Positions 11,040-22,099 of a DNA stretch of 64,000 bases are shown here, piece after piece (the stretch's first letter is position 1; each line of letters begins with the position of its first letter). The stretch lies in contig CM037878.1 in assembly GCA_021292165.1 (NCBI GenBank), forward strand, positions 236,187,546-236,251,545. The letters are read 5' to 3'. The stretch is from Shinisaurus crocodilurus. Lineage: Eukaryota > Chordata > Lepidosauria > Squamata > Shinisauridae. The notes under the pieces were generated by a model, which had not been told where the DNA came from, did not search any database, and saw only the letters and a list, made by a program, of their open reading frames with translations. Both the position numbers and the translations under genes were made by a program.

Positions 11040-11460
11040 ACCAGCAGCCCCATCCAATGTGTGTGCCTGAAATGGTGTTAGGATTGCCCCTGCACTCCTC
11101 TCACCCTCCAAAACATTAGATGGCTGATTTCAGCCATCTAAATGTTATTCCTCTCCTCTCGAGGAGGAGAGGCTGAGGCACAACCTGGATTCTGTGGAGG
11201 ACGGCAGTGCGTTGCTCCTCCCTTCTCCTCCCCTGGGAATGCCTCCCCTTGCACTGGCTCCAAAGATGGTCTTCCATCTTCTGTTCCCAGCTGGCATGGA
11301 AAGAACTGCGCCAGCTGTGAGGGCAGGAGGGAGGGCATTCTGTGGCTGGAGTTCCTGCTGCAACCTCAGATGGCACTTCCAAGGTCAGAGCAGGGACTCT
11401 GACATATCGTATGCCCCCCCGGACAAGGTCAGAAAGCCACAGTAGTGCTCCCAGTGACGT
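11040..11460 (-). mobile_element. MITE-like repeat family R1, copy 1 (inverted relative to the others)
   Basis: It contains TTAGATGGCTGATTTCAGCC, a GGAGGAGAGGCTGAGGC block, TCCCCTTGCACTGGCTCCAA and CTGGCATGGAAAGAACTGC. The same ordered blocks, in the opposite order, occur at 19639, 46070 and 47783. No coding capacity: several short frames on both strands are shadows of GC-rich sequence. The ends are not resolved in this copy. Confidence 0.6.
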
Positions 11461-11569
11461 AGAAGCTGTATGGTGTTCATCTTCTCCTTGATGTTTTGCG
11501 ACTACTTAAAATTAGATATTAGAACAAAGTATTCATTGCAACATTTTTCTTTATTCATAATAATCTATT

Positions 11570-11645
11570 GAATAAGGCTGCAATCCCAAACCCTTTTACT
11601 TAATAGTAACCCCCACTGAATCTAGTGGGACCTACATACAATGAA
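11570..11645. mobile_element. Fragment of short Harbinger-like MITE
   Basis: GGCTGCAATCCCAAACCC, then TTTACTTAATAGTAACCCCC, ACTGAATCTAGTGGGACCTA match the left half of the repeat at 19500. The right half is missing. Confidence 0.45.
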
Positions 11646-13306
11646 ATATTGGGAGGTTTCATACATCTCATGAACATAAATGCTCCCCTGTCACTCCTCC
11701 TAGAAGTGGGAGCAGCTAAACAACCTACGAGCCCTTGGTCTGCCGTTTGTTCAGTGTGACATGGAAACCCAGACCTCTGCTTGTATCTCCCCTGACAAGC
11801 CAGAGAAATAGCACAACAACAAACTATAGGCTTACAGCAGGAGCAATCAGGCAATATGCAAGCGTATGTTGTTCCTAAGCCATGGTTCCAGAGGGCGTGT
11901 GAACTCGGTCATTGCGTATGATCAGGCGAAACCTTTTCCTATACACAGATTCCAAATATTCGTTAATCTATGAAAGTCTGGCCACCAGACTTACATAGTT
12001 TTGCCATTTAACTTTATTATTGACTTTGCCAGGCCCAAAAATATTTCTTCCCATCATAAAAGAGAGTCTTAGACAATCTTCACCAACTTGAACAGGAAGC
12101 ATTTCAATGAATTCAGAAACATTTCAATGAATTCAGAAGACAGTTACACCTAGCACAAACCGGCATGCATCATACTGAGCAGGACCTTCAATATGTAAAT
12201 GAAGTATACTCCCCCCTCCCCAATTGAATAGTCATGTTCTTTTCTGACAGTAAATTAAATCAATGGACACCATTTGATTCCTTGTTCCGTAATTGCTCAC
12301 TGTAGATACTTGTTTTACAATGAAAATGAAGATGCATTTTCTTGTGGTAAAATGTAATTCAGACATTCCATTGCTTTTGTCCTAGTAGTCAAAATTCAGA
12401 TATCTACTCTTGGGAAATTTCTTTTTTCAGTTCATTGATAACATTTTTGTTTATAAATTCATCCTGCCAAGTAGGTGAAGTCTTCTTTTTTTAAAGATAG
12501 GATTCTTTTTGCAGTTATATTTCCTCCCAGGTATCTCCAGACTTTTATAAAACAATACTGTTTTATGGAATCTGCATAGGGCATTAGAGCTTTTAGAAGA
12601 CCCAATCAAGGTCATATTTAAACAGTAGAAAATAAATTATTACTTCAAAACTATATTGTTATACATACAATATTCTCAATAATACCAAATCATGTCCTTT
12701 ATTTATTTGACCGTTAGAGTTTGACTAATGTGACTTCATCTGCTTTATACACTGTAAACTCATATTTATGTGGCTTTCTGCAATGAGAATGAATATTACT
12801 TTGCAATATCATTGCATTTTTGTACAAAATGACACCAAATGTAATGATTTTAACTACCATCGGGGATGTTTAATTTTACAATTATTGTTCATTATCATGT
12901 GCTTAACAAAAAGATAATTATCAAGATATACTTTTCTCTGTCATTGAGATAAATATCTCACTAACAAATTTACATATAAATGACTAAATGAAAAGCAGGC
13001 TTGTCTCATGTTTATAGCAGGGGGTGTAGAGTCAGGACCTTGAGTTGTTTTCATAGCTTGCTGTGAATTCATTGAGGTTGCAAAGTAGCAACCTTTGGGT
13101 GGATTGTTAAGTTTTTATCCATAGGAAGAATTCCAATTACACAATAAGATAGTTTCAAGGCATAATTTGTGCTTTGGAAAGGACTTGACAGCCCTTGAAT
13201 AATTGCTGAAAGCATTAATTGATAATCTCTGTAAATCAAGAATTCAGAAGTTAGAATATATATACTAAATACAGTGTAAATATAAGCAGAAATGGCATTT
13301 CTCATA
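11646..13306. other. Unassigned AT-rich sequence
   Basis: No gene or repeat family was recognised. A small direct duplication (CATTTCAATGAATTCAGAA) occurs at about 12101-12137. Confidence 0.5.
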
Positions 13307-13449
13307 CCCTAGGGCAGGGGTGAAGAACCTCTTTCAGTCCAAGGGCCAAATTCCAGAAGACGTTGTGATGGCCACCAAAGGCCAGAATGGGACCCCGGGA
13401 GGGCTGGGTTTGGCCCCCAGGCCTGATAGTCTGCACGCCTGTTCTAGGG
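13307..13449. mobile_element. hAT-type MITE with degraded 8-bp target duplication
   Basis: The element (13315-13441) begins CAGGGGTGAAGAACC and ends GCACGCCTG, whose complement is CAGGCGTGC. It is flanked by CCCTAGGG and TTCTAGGG, matching at 6 of 8 bases. The 8-bp duplication and CAGGGGTG-type ends fit the hAT superfamily. It has no coding capacity. Confidence 0.65.
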
Positions 13450-13504
13450 GGCATACTACTGATAGACCTCTTAACTATGTTTTTGTTTGATCAATGATAT
13501 CCAC

Positions 13505-13872
13505 TAGGGATGTGCACAGAGCTTGACTGGGGGTTGGAAGTCCAGCAAACTCACTGGGCTCGACCCCCCGAGCTCTGCTCACCCTACCTTTTCCCCGGCT
13601 CGACTTGCGTTCTCATGAGCCGAGCCAGGGAAGTGACTTCTGGGTTCCCAGCACTATGTTGTTTATGTAGAAAACGGCCTAATTTGTGCAAATTATGGCC
13701 TAATTTGAGCAAATTTGGCAGTCATTTGCACAAATTAGGCCATTTTCTACGTAAACAACATAGCACTGGGGATCTGGAAGTCTGGCGAACGCCTCAGCTG
13801 GCGCTCCCACTTGGCTCAGCTTGGCTCGGCTCACGCGCCGCAAGTCGAGTGCCGGGCGGGTCGCCCCTCTTG
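13505..13872. mobile_element. Foldback hAT-type element, TAGGGATG family
   Basis: It begins TAGGGATGTGCACAG like the elements at 17926, 25871 and 33763. A central hairpin has arms of about 47 bp: CCCAGCACTATGTTGTTTAT onward at 13650-13697 pairs with the sequence ending ACATAGCACTGGGG at 13724-13772, with about three mismatches. Flanking arms rich in GGCTCGACTTGCG and TGAGCCGAGCCA also pair. The right terminus and target duplication are not recognisable. Confidence 0.65.
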
Positions 13873-14571
13873 TGTTTGTATTTGTTCCAGCTAAAATGAT
13901 CCCAAATGGTTATTTCTTCATTCATGTTTTGCAAATCCTGGGCTTGCCATTTTATCAAAGTAAGATTCATTGCACAACCCCAACTCCTCTGCGTATTAAC
14001 TTAGAAAGGCAAAATATGCTTTGTAAAACCTGAACTGCCAAAGCTGCTTACAAAATACCAACTGCCAGCTGCAAATGCTAAACGCCCTGGACCTTTTACA
14101 AAATTTTGCTGCTTTCCACCACTAGTTTCACCTCCTGAATTCCCCCAGAATTCCTCCCTCCTAATTGTCAAGTTGAATGCTATTGTTCAGAACTTTTATT
14201 CAAGTCTCTACAGTATATTTTTAGAGAGTAAGAGACATAAATATCACCCTGTTCCTTGCTTTCCAATATTTCCTTTAGAGCATTGCAGTGACTGGAGAAA
14301 AAGGCCTGGTCTACACCTGCAGAAGGATGAGGTGACAGAATCCTGACATGAGAGAGTAGACTATATTAAAAAATGGGAATACTATTTTTGAATTCTCTGC
14401 CATAAAAAAAAGAAAAGAAATCTGCAAGTAAAAAACTAGCACATGGGGGGGGGGGCAGAGATCTCGTCCAGACTGCACCCTGCTATGATCCTTTCCTACT
14501 TGCGCACGGTTTTCACAAAAGCGAGCAATCAAAAATATGATTACCACTTGCAGTCCGTAAAGGCACAGCTT
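13873..14571. other. Unassigned sequence
   Basis: No gene was seen. A poly-G run lies at 14446-14455. Confidence 0.5.
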
Positions 14572-15077
14572 ATTCTACCAGTTGTGCACTCTACCACCCC
14601 ATTCTGTTGCATCTATAGACCAGGCCATAAACTGAGGGCAGAAAGAGAGAGAAACCATCTGACCATCAGACCCATAGAGAGAGCGCTATTTGAGTCTTGT
14701 TCTCTATAATCCCAGAAATCAATCTTATATTTATTTTAAATCTAGGTATGTTTAGAGCCAGACAGGTTTCTAGATGGCATGACTGTGTAGAATTAATGCT
14801 TCAGGTTAATCTCACAGTTAATTCTACCAGTTGTGCACTCTACCACCCCATTCTGTTGCATCTATAGACCAGGCCATAAACTGAGGGCAGAAAGAGAGAG
14901 AAACCATCTTACCATCAGACCCATAGAGAGAGCGCTATTTGAGTCTTGTTCTCTATAATCCCAGAAATCAATCTATATATCTTATATTTATTTTAAATCT
15001 AGGTATGTTTAGAGCCAGACAGGTTTCTAGATGGCATGAGTGTGTAGAATTAATGCTTCAGGTTAATCTCACAGTTA
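14572..15077. repeat. Two-copy tandem duplication, about 249-bp unit
   Basis: Copy 1 is 14572-14820 and copy 2 is 14821-15077. Both start ATTCTACCAGTTGTGCACTC and end AATCTCACAGTTA. They are nearly identical. Copy 2 carries a small TATATATC-like insertion near 14970 and a few substitutions, such as CTGACC against CTTACC. The copies abut exactly. Confidence 0.93.
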
Positions 15078-15240
15078 CTAGTTATTTATGAATGTTCTGT
15101 AACATCACTTGCAGACTGAACAAACAATGTACAAAATTTCTTTGTTATATTGCTGTTTTCTGCACATTCTCTAAGGTTTCTTAAATACCATGCTTCTTGC
15201 ATGGGCAAATTACAAAATTATTATAAGATAATGCTGAAGT

Positions 15241-15690
15241 ATGCACATTCTCCAGTGTTCATTGGAGTCTATGCATATTTCCCAGAGAATGTACAATTTA
15301 CTGTCAAGATATGCACAGGCCTCAAAGATTGTTGGAGACTATGCATATTGACCAGAGAATGTGCACATTGCTCAGTAAATATACAAAATGCAGTCGAGAC
15401 ATGCACATTTCCCAAGGCCTGTTGGAGACTGCTCATATTTCCCAGAGAATGTGCAAAATGTAGTTGAAATATGCACATTCCCCAAGACCTTTTGGACTTT
15501 ATGCACAATGGCTGGAGAATGTGCAAAATGCAATTGAGATATACACATTCCCCAAGGCCTGTTGGAGATTATGCATAATGGCTGGAGAATGTGCACAATT
15601 TCCTATTCATGAACAGATTATATGTACATTCTCCATCAAGCATGGTGAATGTGCATTATGGCTGGTTGTTATGCACATTAAACATTCAAC
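15241..15690. repeat. 70-bp minisatellite, 5-6 units
   Basis: The landmark ATGCACATTC or a close variant recurs at 15241, 15311, 15401, 15471 and 15541, with a weaker copy after 15605. Spacing is 70 bp, except one 90-bp step carrying an extra 20 bp (GTGCACATTGCTCAGTAAAT). Each unit contains CCCCAAGGCCTGTTGGAGA and AGAGAATGTGCAAAATGCA. Open frames on both strands across the array follow from the repeat and are not genes. Confidence 0.9.
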
Positions 15691-15699
15691 TCACATTAG

Positions 15700-16291
15700 C
15701 CCCAACATATACAACTTGTATCATGCAACATAGATGTAGATTTTGTCACTTGCTTCTTGCTGTTGTTGCTCTTGTTATTTTTAATGTATCTGCCCATTTG
15801 AGTTCTTATGAGAGACAGAAATAAGACATGGAAAGGTTAAAGAAATTCTGGCAGAGTAATTAAACTAGTTCTCTCAGTCTGTTCAGCTTATTATGTCACC
15901 ATAACTGGGCATATAAGGAACAAATATTCAAAAGAGAAAACTGAAAAATCAAGATGCAATATTTATTGATAAGGCTGTTCAAAATGGGAAAATATACTAT
16001 CTTTTTATTCGCTCCTATATGTGAAGAGGAACCTGACTACTCTTCACATGCTCTTAGCTCATGGCCTCTGAGATGGAGTGCATAGCCTTTTCACCACCAT
16101 GCCTCAGGCCACTGGACATGCAACACAGTGGCCTGCGAGAAGCCACAGGTTGCATTGAGTCCCGTTCCGATGCAGAAAATAAAATAAAAGGTGGCAGTAT
16201 TCCTAGCTTCTTTGATGATGGTGTCACACTGTATGGGTCAGCCAGATTTTTCATTATTTTTCTTCAACGCATGACTTAAATTCTTTTCCCA

Positions 16292-16322
<31 letters not shown>

Positions 16323-16476
16323 AGAGAGAGAGATAGAGTGCACATGGAGTGTGACTCATCTACAATTGATGAAGCATGGCTAAATGGTTCCTAGAAGAAA
16401 CACCTATTCTGAGCAATGCACTGGTGTACATTTTTGTCAAGTTTTATAATTATTCCCCTTTTATGGGATTCTGGAG
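15700..16476. other. Unassigned sequence with a (CT)n/(GT)n microsatellite
   Basis: A compound TCTC, GTGT and GAGA tract lies at about 16291-16335. Nothing else was recognised. Confidence 0.5.
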
Positions 16477-16541
16477 CAGCTTTCCCCAAACTTGTGCCCT
16501 CCAGCTTCTGTACATATACATACACACACACACACACACAC
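16477..16541. repeat. MITE remnant and adjacent (CA)n tract
   Basis: CAGCTTTCCCCAAACTTGTG followed by CCCTCCAG is the terminal part of the MITE seen more fully at 17172 and 36137. A (CA)n run follows at about 16523-16541. Confidence 0.5.
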
Positions 16542-16925
16542 CATCTTAGTGTTAGGATTTTGATGTTTTTGTTGGTTATGAGCAAATAATTGATCCCCCT
16601 GCGCCGCCCGCCACCTGCATTCATTTCTTTGAAGCATCACTTGAAAATTTGGCAGCCCCATCTAGCAAGGAAGGCTGACTGCTCAGCCTAGAACTGGAAC
16701 TCAGGCAGAAGCAACTTTAGTCATGCTAAAGGTGGTAGCTGATGCTTGAGGTGGTAACTGGAACACTGGTGGAACTTATAGTAATATCCAGCAATATCGA
16801 CTACATAGTATATACAAGGGCTGGAAAGAAATAGTGATTCAACCAAAAAATGATGAAATGGAGCCAGCAATTCAAGGAGAAATTGTTTTGTTGAAGCAGC
16901 TTCCATATAAAGGCTCCAATATATA

Positions 16926-16991
16926 GGGGTGTGGCAAGTCAAGCTGGGGGTGTGGCAAGTCAAGCTGGGGGTGTGGCAAGTCAAGCCCTGC
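16926..16991. repeat. 21-bp tandem repeat, three copies
   Basis: GTGTGGCAAGTCAAGCTGGG plus G repeats at 16929, 16950 and 16971 with essentially no divergence. The 21-bp period gives a heptad-like repeat in a minus-strand frame, which is incidental. Confidence 0.9.
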
Positions 16992-17171
16992 TGGCAAACA
17001 CAGAGACCGGGTTTGCACAATCAAAATAATTCATGGTGACTTAAATACTCCAGATGGGGAGGAGGGTGCATGCATGGGACCAGCGAAGATGGCTCACACA
17101 CTGTCCTGGTGTATTGCCTTATGAAGCATCTACACCACTACTTCAGAGAAGAGCAGAAAACAGATTTCCAG

Positions 17172-17279
17172 GTGTTATGGACATCAACTCCCAGCATTCC
17201 TGACCACTGACTGTGCTGACTGGGGCTGATGGAAGTTGAAGTCCAAAACATCCAGAGGGCACCAGGTAAGGGAAGGCTG
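17172..17279. mobile_element. Palindromic MITE (CAACTCCCA type)
   Basis: CATCAACTCCCAGCATTCC on the left pairs with GGAAGTTGAAGTCC on the right, and the right end reads CCAGAGGGCACCAGGTAAGG then GAAGGCTG. Fuller and shorter copies are at 36137, 49272 and 16477. It is non-coding. Confidence 0.6.
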
Positions 17280-17917
17280 TACAGAGTATCAGTAGCACGC
17301 AAGGCTGAAAACTGAACACAGATTTTAAAAAGAAAGAAAGAAGAATAGCACGTAAGAGTGCACTTGCCACTACAATTGCCTAAGGCAAGAATGGACAATG
17401 TCTCTGGTCTGTGGGCCAGTTTCTTTGCAGTCAAGCTGCTCAAGGACCAGTACCTCCTCTGCCAATAGTCATCACTCAGTTTCAACAGTTTCGCCAGAGG
17501 GTAGAAGAACAGAGTGAACGTAAGAGAATCATACTCCATCCCTTCCTTTGGTGGTAGAAGCCCCTTTCTTTGGGAAATGAGAGATCACCCATATGCCTCT
17601 GCGAAAAGGATGCAGACCTCATGGAACCTCACATTTCCTATTGAGAGGGGTATGTATCAGCAGGGGGAAGAGTAGAACATGACTCTTACACCCTTGTTTT
17701 GGCTAGCTAATTCCATTTCCTGTCTTAAATTGCTTGCAGAGTATCACTAGCCAAACACAAAAGAAGGATAGGGGGCATTACTTCTCACTTGAAAGGAACC
17801 AACTGAGCATGGAATTAGAGGTTCATTCTCATTTTGGTTCACTTGCGAGGTGAGATGTGGCACCTTTCCAATCCAACATGGTAGTGAGTTATGTGAACAG
17901 GGCTGGAAAAAATGACA
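17280..17917. other. Unassigned sequence
   Basis: No gene or clear repeat. The minus-strand 133-codon frame at 17138-17539 overlaps the MITE and shows no domain. Confidence 0.5.
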
Positions 17918-18367
17918 ACTGGAACTAGGAATGTACAGATGCTGTAAAATCTGTCCTGTCTGTGTTTTGTGGATTGTTGGGTGCCTTTTGTTCCATCGTC
18001 CACTCATTTCGGGTATCGGATTTTGCAAAAACGCATTCGTACCCATGTGTGCAAATTTGGAGTTGCACAAATTCGCACTCCCAAAAATGAGCAAATCCCC
18101 CCAAAATACACAAATCCCTGAAAATGCATATTTTCACACTTTAGGTTGTGGGGGAAATTCACATTTTTGTTTTTTGTGTTTTTTAATGTACTTTTCTACA
18201 ACTAAATTTGTGTAAAATTATGTAAAATTAAAAAAACAGTCCGCAATTCTGCAGAATCTGCGTGGCTTGGGAAAAGCCAGTCTGCTGCGGAATCTGCAGG
18301 TCAGATTCTTAGAAATCTGAACTCATTTTAATCAGTTGCAGATTTTTCCAATATCCCTACCAGGAAC
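17918..18367. mobile_element. Non-autonomous hAT-type element, TAGGGATG family
   Basis: The element (17926-18359) starts TAGGAATGTACAG and ends CCAATATCCCTA, imperfect terminal inverted repeats. It is flanked by ACTGGAAC (17918-17925) and CCAGGAAC (18360-18367), matching at 6 of 8 bases. The interior is AT-rich with TGCAAATTTGGA / GCACAAATTCGC pairing and a CTGCGGAATCTGCAG palindrome-like part. It has no transposase. Confidence 0.7.
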
Positions 18368-18369
18368 TG

Positions 18370-18970
18370 GATATGGCCCAGACTAGGTTCCCATCCCTGA
18401 TCTAGGAGGAAGCAGTGGATCCAATTAAATACTTACAGAACTCATTCCTTAATCTGACTTTACGAAATATGATATGATCAGCCCATCAATGGAATATGCT
18501 CTTTTTAAATAGTGCTTCAATAGGATCTTTGGGAATATTTTGTAATGACCACCATCGTTTCCTTCTTTCTCACTATGACTTTCTACAAAGCATACTGAAG
18601 GACATGATTTTGTAACTTCATTCTATTTTCCCCCCTTTGAGTTTGCTTAATCACAGGAAGGGAGATATCTGAATGTAGGGCAAGGCTCTGAAGAAGAATC
18701 CCAGCAATGATCATGTGTGAATATGTTGAACCTGTTTTCCTGCTCTTGCTACTAATACCATTTCCTCAAGCTTCAGTCACTTGTATGTAGTTAGCACTGA
18801 TTGGAGTGGCAGTGTTCTATTCTGAATACATGTTCTGAAACTTAATTTGAAGTTCCCCTAACATATCATTTACAAAAAAGCATAGAACAGAGAGAAGAAA
18901 ACTTGGTAAAAAATTAATGTCATCACAGGTCTAATATTGCCTCTGTCATTGTTATAGCTATAAGGTATAG
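18370..18970. other. Unassigned sequence
   Basis: No gene or repeat was recognised. Confidence 0.5.
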
Positions 18971-18974
18971 CACC

Positions 18975-19146
18975 TTCTTTATTTATTCTATTTATGACCC
19001 ACCCATCTTCCAAATAGCTGAGGGTGGTGTACATGGTTATCATGTACCCTCATTTTATCCAAACAACAGTGAGTTTCATGGCAAAGCAAGGATTGGAACC
19101 CAGATCTTCCTGATCATAGTTGGACACTCTAATCTTTACACCATAC
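18975..19146 (-). mobile_element. MIR-like SINE with L2-type tail, degraded
   Basis: At the left is the tail (TTTATTCTATTTATGACCCA, CCATCTTCCAAATAGCTGAG). It runs through CTCATTTTATCCAAACAACA to the tRNA-like head, whose complement includes GGTTCCAATCC (B box) and AGTGTCCAACTATGATC. It is the same family as 8200 and 52990 but more diverged. Confidence 0.6.
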
Positions 19147-19499
19147 TAGCACTGGATTCTAGATTTTATCGTTTAGATTTGCACAGAATGTCCTGGAAAG
19201 CTGGGATGGCTGTATGTTTGTTTCTGTGTGTGTATTTGTCTTTTTGTGCTGGTTGTTGTTGTTGTTGTTGTTTTTATTGTGTGCTGTTATTCTTTCATCA
19301 TGTAATCTCCCCAGAGAACATCTGTGATTCAGTGGACTAAAAATATAATACATAAATAAAAATTCAGGAATTGTACTAAATCACAGTCAAATGTCTCCTG
19401 TATACAATATTTTCATCATAAGGGCTCTTTTGTCTCTGGCTAACACCGTGGAGTCACTAAAATGAAGCTGCTAGCAGGGCTAATGACCTCCTAAGGTGA

Positions 19500-19638
19500 A
19501 AGCTTATTCACACTTACCCGGGAGCAAGTCCCATTAGCCTTAATAGTACAGTGCAGTCCTATACATATCTACTCATAAGTAAGCCTCACTGAATCAAATG
19601 AAACTTACTCATAGGCAAGTGTTTATAGGATTGCAGCC
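19500..19638. mobile_element. Short Harbinger-like MITE
   Basis: It reads CACACTTACCCGGGAGCAAG, GTGCAGTCCTATACATA, AAGTAAGCCTCACTGAATC, then TTATAGGATTGCAGCCTAAG. The AATCCTAT ends are inverted relative to each other and TAA follows the right end, which would fit a 3-bp TWA target site. The assignment to Harbinger is inference from this alone. Confidence 0.5.
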
Positions 19639-20161
19639 TAAGAGAGCCATCTTATGGAGCACTCCAGGGACCATTCGATGGCTCAGAAGACCCCTGAGAT
19701 TGCAGACAGCTCTCTGACCTTGGAAAGGTGAATCGGAGATCCAACTCCAGACTCCCCCTCTTGCAGCCGGCATGGAGACAACCATGCCGGCTGCCCTTTG
19801 AGGTCAGAAAAATGACCTCAGATGAGGAGATAGGGAGGCGTTCCAGTGGGCAGGGAGGGGAGGAGAGCAGAGAGTCCAGGATATGTTATCCTGCGCCACC
19901 TCCAGCCTCCTTCCCAGAGCCACCTCCAGCCTCCTTCCCTCCCACTCCAAAGCACCCTCACTAGATGGGCTGAAAAGCCTCTCTAGCAAAAATCAGGGAA
20001 GATGGAGGACAAGGAGGTGAATATCACTTCTGCTGCTCTTCTCACCCTGCCAGCTTCAGGCAGGCACGGCATAAGAAACTCGGAAACTTCCGAGTTTGGG
20101 GGCTTCTGAGCAGTGAGGACACAATAAATAAGATTGTGCACAATCAATAGGATTGTGCCCT
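19639..20161 (+). mobile_element. MITE-like repeat family R1, copy 2
   Basis: It is flanked by TAA on both sides (before GAGAGCCATCTTATGG and after CAATAGGATTGTGCCC). Internal blocks are shared with the other R1 copies: CTTGCAGCCGGCATGGAGAC, AATGACCTCAGATGAGGAG, AGATGGGCTGAAAAGCC and GAGTTTGGGGGCTTC. A 20-bp block (CCACCTCCAGCCTCCTTCCC type) is duplicated near 19899-19940. It is non-coding. Confidence 0.6.
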
Positions 20162-21077
20162 AAGTCATAAAGAAATAGTACATGGAGCTCCTGTTGAAGT
20201 AGATGGTGAGATCATTACCAGTTTTTTAAGGAGATTTGAAAATGATTTGAAAACCATGCCCCAGATGTCTCTGAAGACATCTGTCTTTGAACAGTCGTTT
20301 CTGCATTAGAATCATTCAAATTGCTGACCTGTGCAGATTGCTCTTCACTCACAGTAGCTTCCTGTTGCCCCCTGACTAATTTTAAGGCACCTTGACTTGT
20401 TCTGTCACTCCTGAGAAAGAGCCAGGCCAGCGCTCTCTGGAGGTTATAAAGATATTCTCCATCATCACATTACTGCTGCTATGTTTTCTTCATTTTGTTC
20501 GCTATCTACCTTCCAAACCATGGCAATTTATTTAGCATTTTACTATTACTGCCCTTGAAAATAGCCTCCAGTGCTAGCTAATTACAAAATCAGCTGGTGG
20601 TACATATTTTTGAGGCAGAATTTGATGTTAGAAGAACAGTAAACAAAAAAGGCATGGCCCATTTCCAAGAGGGAACCATTTACACAGCGATGCTATAGTT
20701 TCAGGAAGGCATTATTTAGTGCAAAATTATAAAAGCTGATTAGGGGTATGAACATTTTGAAGGAGATTTTAATTTCTATTTTAACAGCTTTAATCCTTTT
20801 GAAAATTAATACCTACAACATTTTTATTCTTGTTTGGAAAAAAAATACATTTAGTAGAACCCTTCAGAAAAGACAGACATTTGCATTATTTCTTTTCAAA
20901 GAGTATTATAGACATCTTTTTTCTTCAGAGTGCCACAGGAAATGAGGTAACAGTGCTTAAAGTAAGTGGTTTAGACCACTAATCATGTGCAGTGTACAAC
21001 TTACTGCAATAAGCAAACTTGCATAGATTTCAAAGCAACCCACACTGTACAGGTCAAACACACATTGTTGAGTTGGA
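20162..21077. other. Unassigned AT-rich sequence
   Basis: No gene or repeat was recognised. Confidence 0.5.
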
Positions 21078-21518
21078 AGGGCTAGCAGGGCTGGCGCTAC
21101 CGCTAGGCAGACCTAGGCGGCTGCCTAGGGCGCGTGGCGGAAGAGGGTGCAGAAACGCTGCGCTCCTTCCTCGCCGCCGGCACGCTCCTGCCCCGCCTGG
21201 CCGCCTGGCCGACAAAGGCACCGCAACCACCAGGTCAGTGCGGGGGGGGGGATTGCGGTCGCTGGGCGGGCTCGCGGTCGCGCTCGGCTTTCCTCTGCGC
21301 CTGGAGCTAGGCCGGGTCAGGAGTGCGTGTGGCGGCGGCAGCGGCGACCGGTTGGCAGCGGGGAAAGCAGCTGCTGGAGGCGGCAGGTGGGGGGGGCGCT
21401 GGGCAAGCAGGCATTTCCCGGCTGCTTTGCTCCGGAGCCCCCCCGGCACGAGAGGGGGGGCGCTAAATATAACCTAGCCTAGGGCGCCAAACTGCCCTGC
21501 ACCGATCCTGAGGGCTAA
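21078..21518. mobile_element. GC-rich hAT-type element with 8-bp target duplication
   Basis: The element (21086-21510) starts CAGGGCTGGCGCTACC and ends GCACCGATCCTG. Flanks are AGGGCTAG and AGGGCTAA, matching at 7 of 8. The subterminal CCTAGGCGGCTGCCTAGGGC pairs with CTAGCCTAGGGCGCC. The interior is very GC-rich and CpG-rich in an AT-rich neighbourhood, so open frames on both strands (152 and 131 codons) are compositional shadows. Confidence 0.7.
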
Positions 21519-22090
21519 TATGGAGTAGCCTTTTTTCTAAGGGTGGTTAATCTGACAGGATTGAGTACTTTCACAGCACCTTTCATCATCAGAAAATTAG
21601 GAGAAAAATTAATCTGATGGCAATCCTCATGAAAATTAACAAATAATTTAAGCAACAGCAAACCAAGCTTTAGCTCTTCTGATTGCAATGCATGCATAGT
21701 TAAGTTGTACAGTAAAGTTCTTGCAGGCTAATGAGAAAGATACCACAGACTGAGGATTTGACTCTTTTACAAGAACACCCTCTATTACAGAAGGGAGAAA
21801 AGTGAATAGTGACTATCAGTAAAAGGGTTTGCTGATGTATTAGGAAAAATGTTTTTCTTAGAACTTTTACATGCTCTTATGCCTTATGGAATTAATGGCC
21901 TTGGAAGTGAAAGGAGAGGATAAAAGCATCATCATTTGCAAATCGGTTTTCAGATTATGGCGTATTATATATCTAGTTCAATGTTATAATTTTAGATTCC
22001 CCGCCTCCCCAAAAAAGCATAATCATGTTAGAATTGAGTTCTAGTACATCCTACATATGATACAGAACCAAAGGCAATGGAACTTTTTTG
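21519..22090. other. Unassigned sequence
   Basis: No gene or repeat was recognised. Confidence 0.5.
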
Positions 22091-22099
22091 GCCTGTTGC

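Noticed and set aside
13510..13899. 129-codon frame
   Set aside because: It covers the hairpin of a foldback element and shows the palindromic composition of that DNA only.
15150..15824. Cysteine-rich repeated peptides read from both strands
   Set aside because: They are translations of the 70-bp minisatellite. The period is not a multiple of three, so the peptide phase changes at each unit.
16926..16991. CRISPR-like direct repeats
   Set aside because: Three 21-bp units with no spacers; a plain tandem repeat in a vertebrate genome.
21019..21482. Arginine/glycine-rich frames of 152, 131 and 111 codons
   Set aside because: They lie on both strands of a GC-rich hAT element and follow from its composition.
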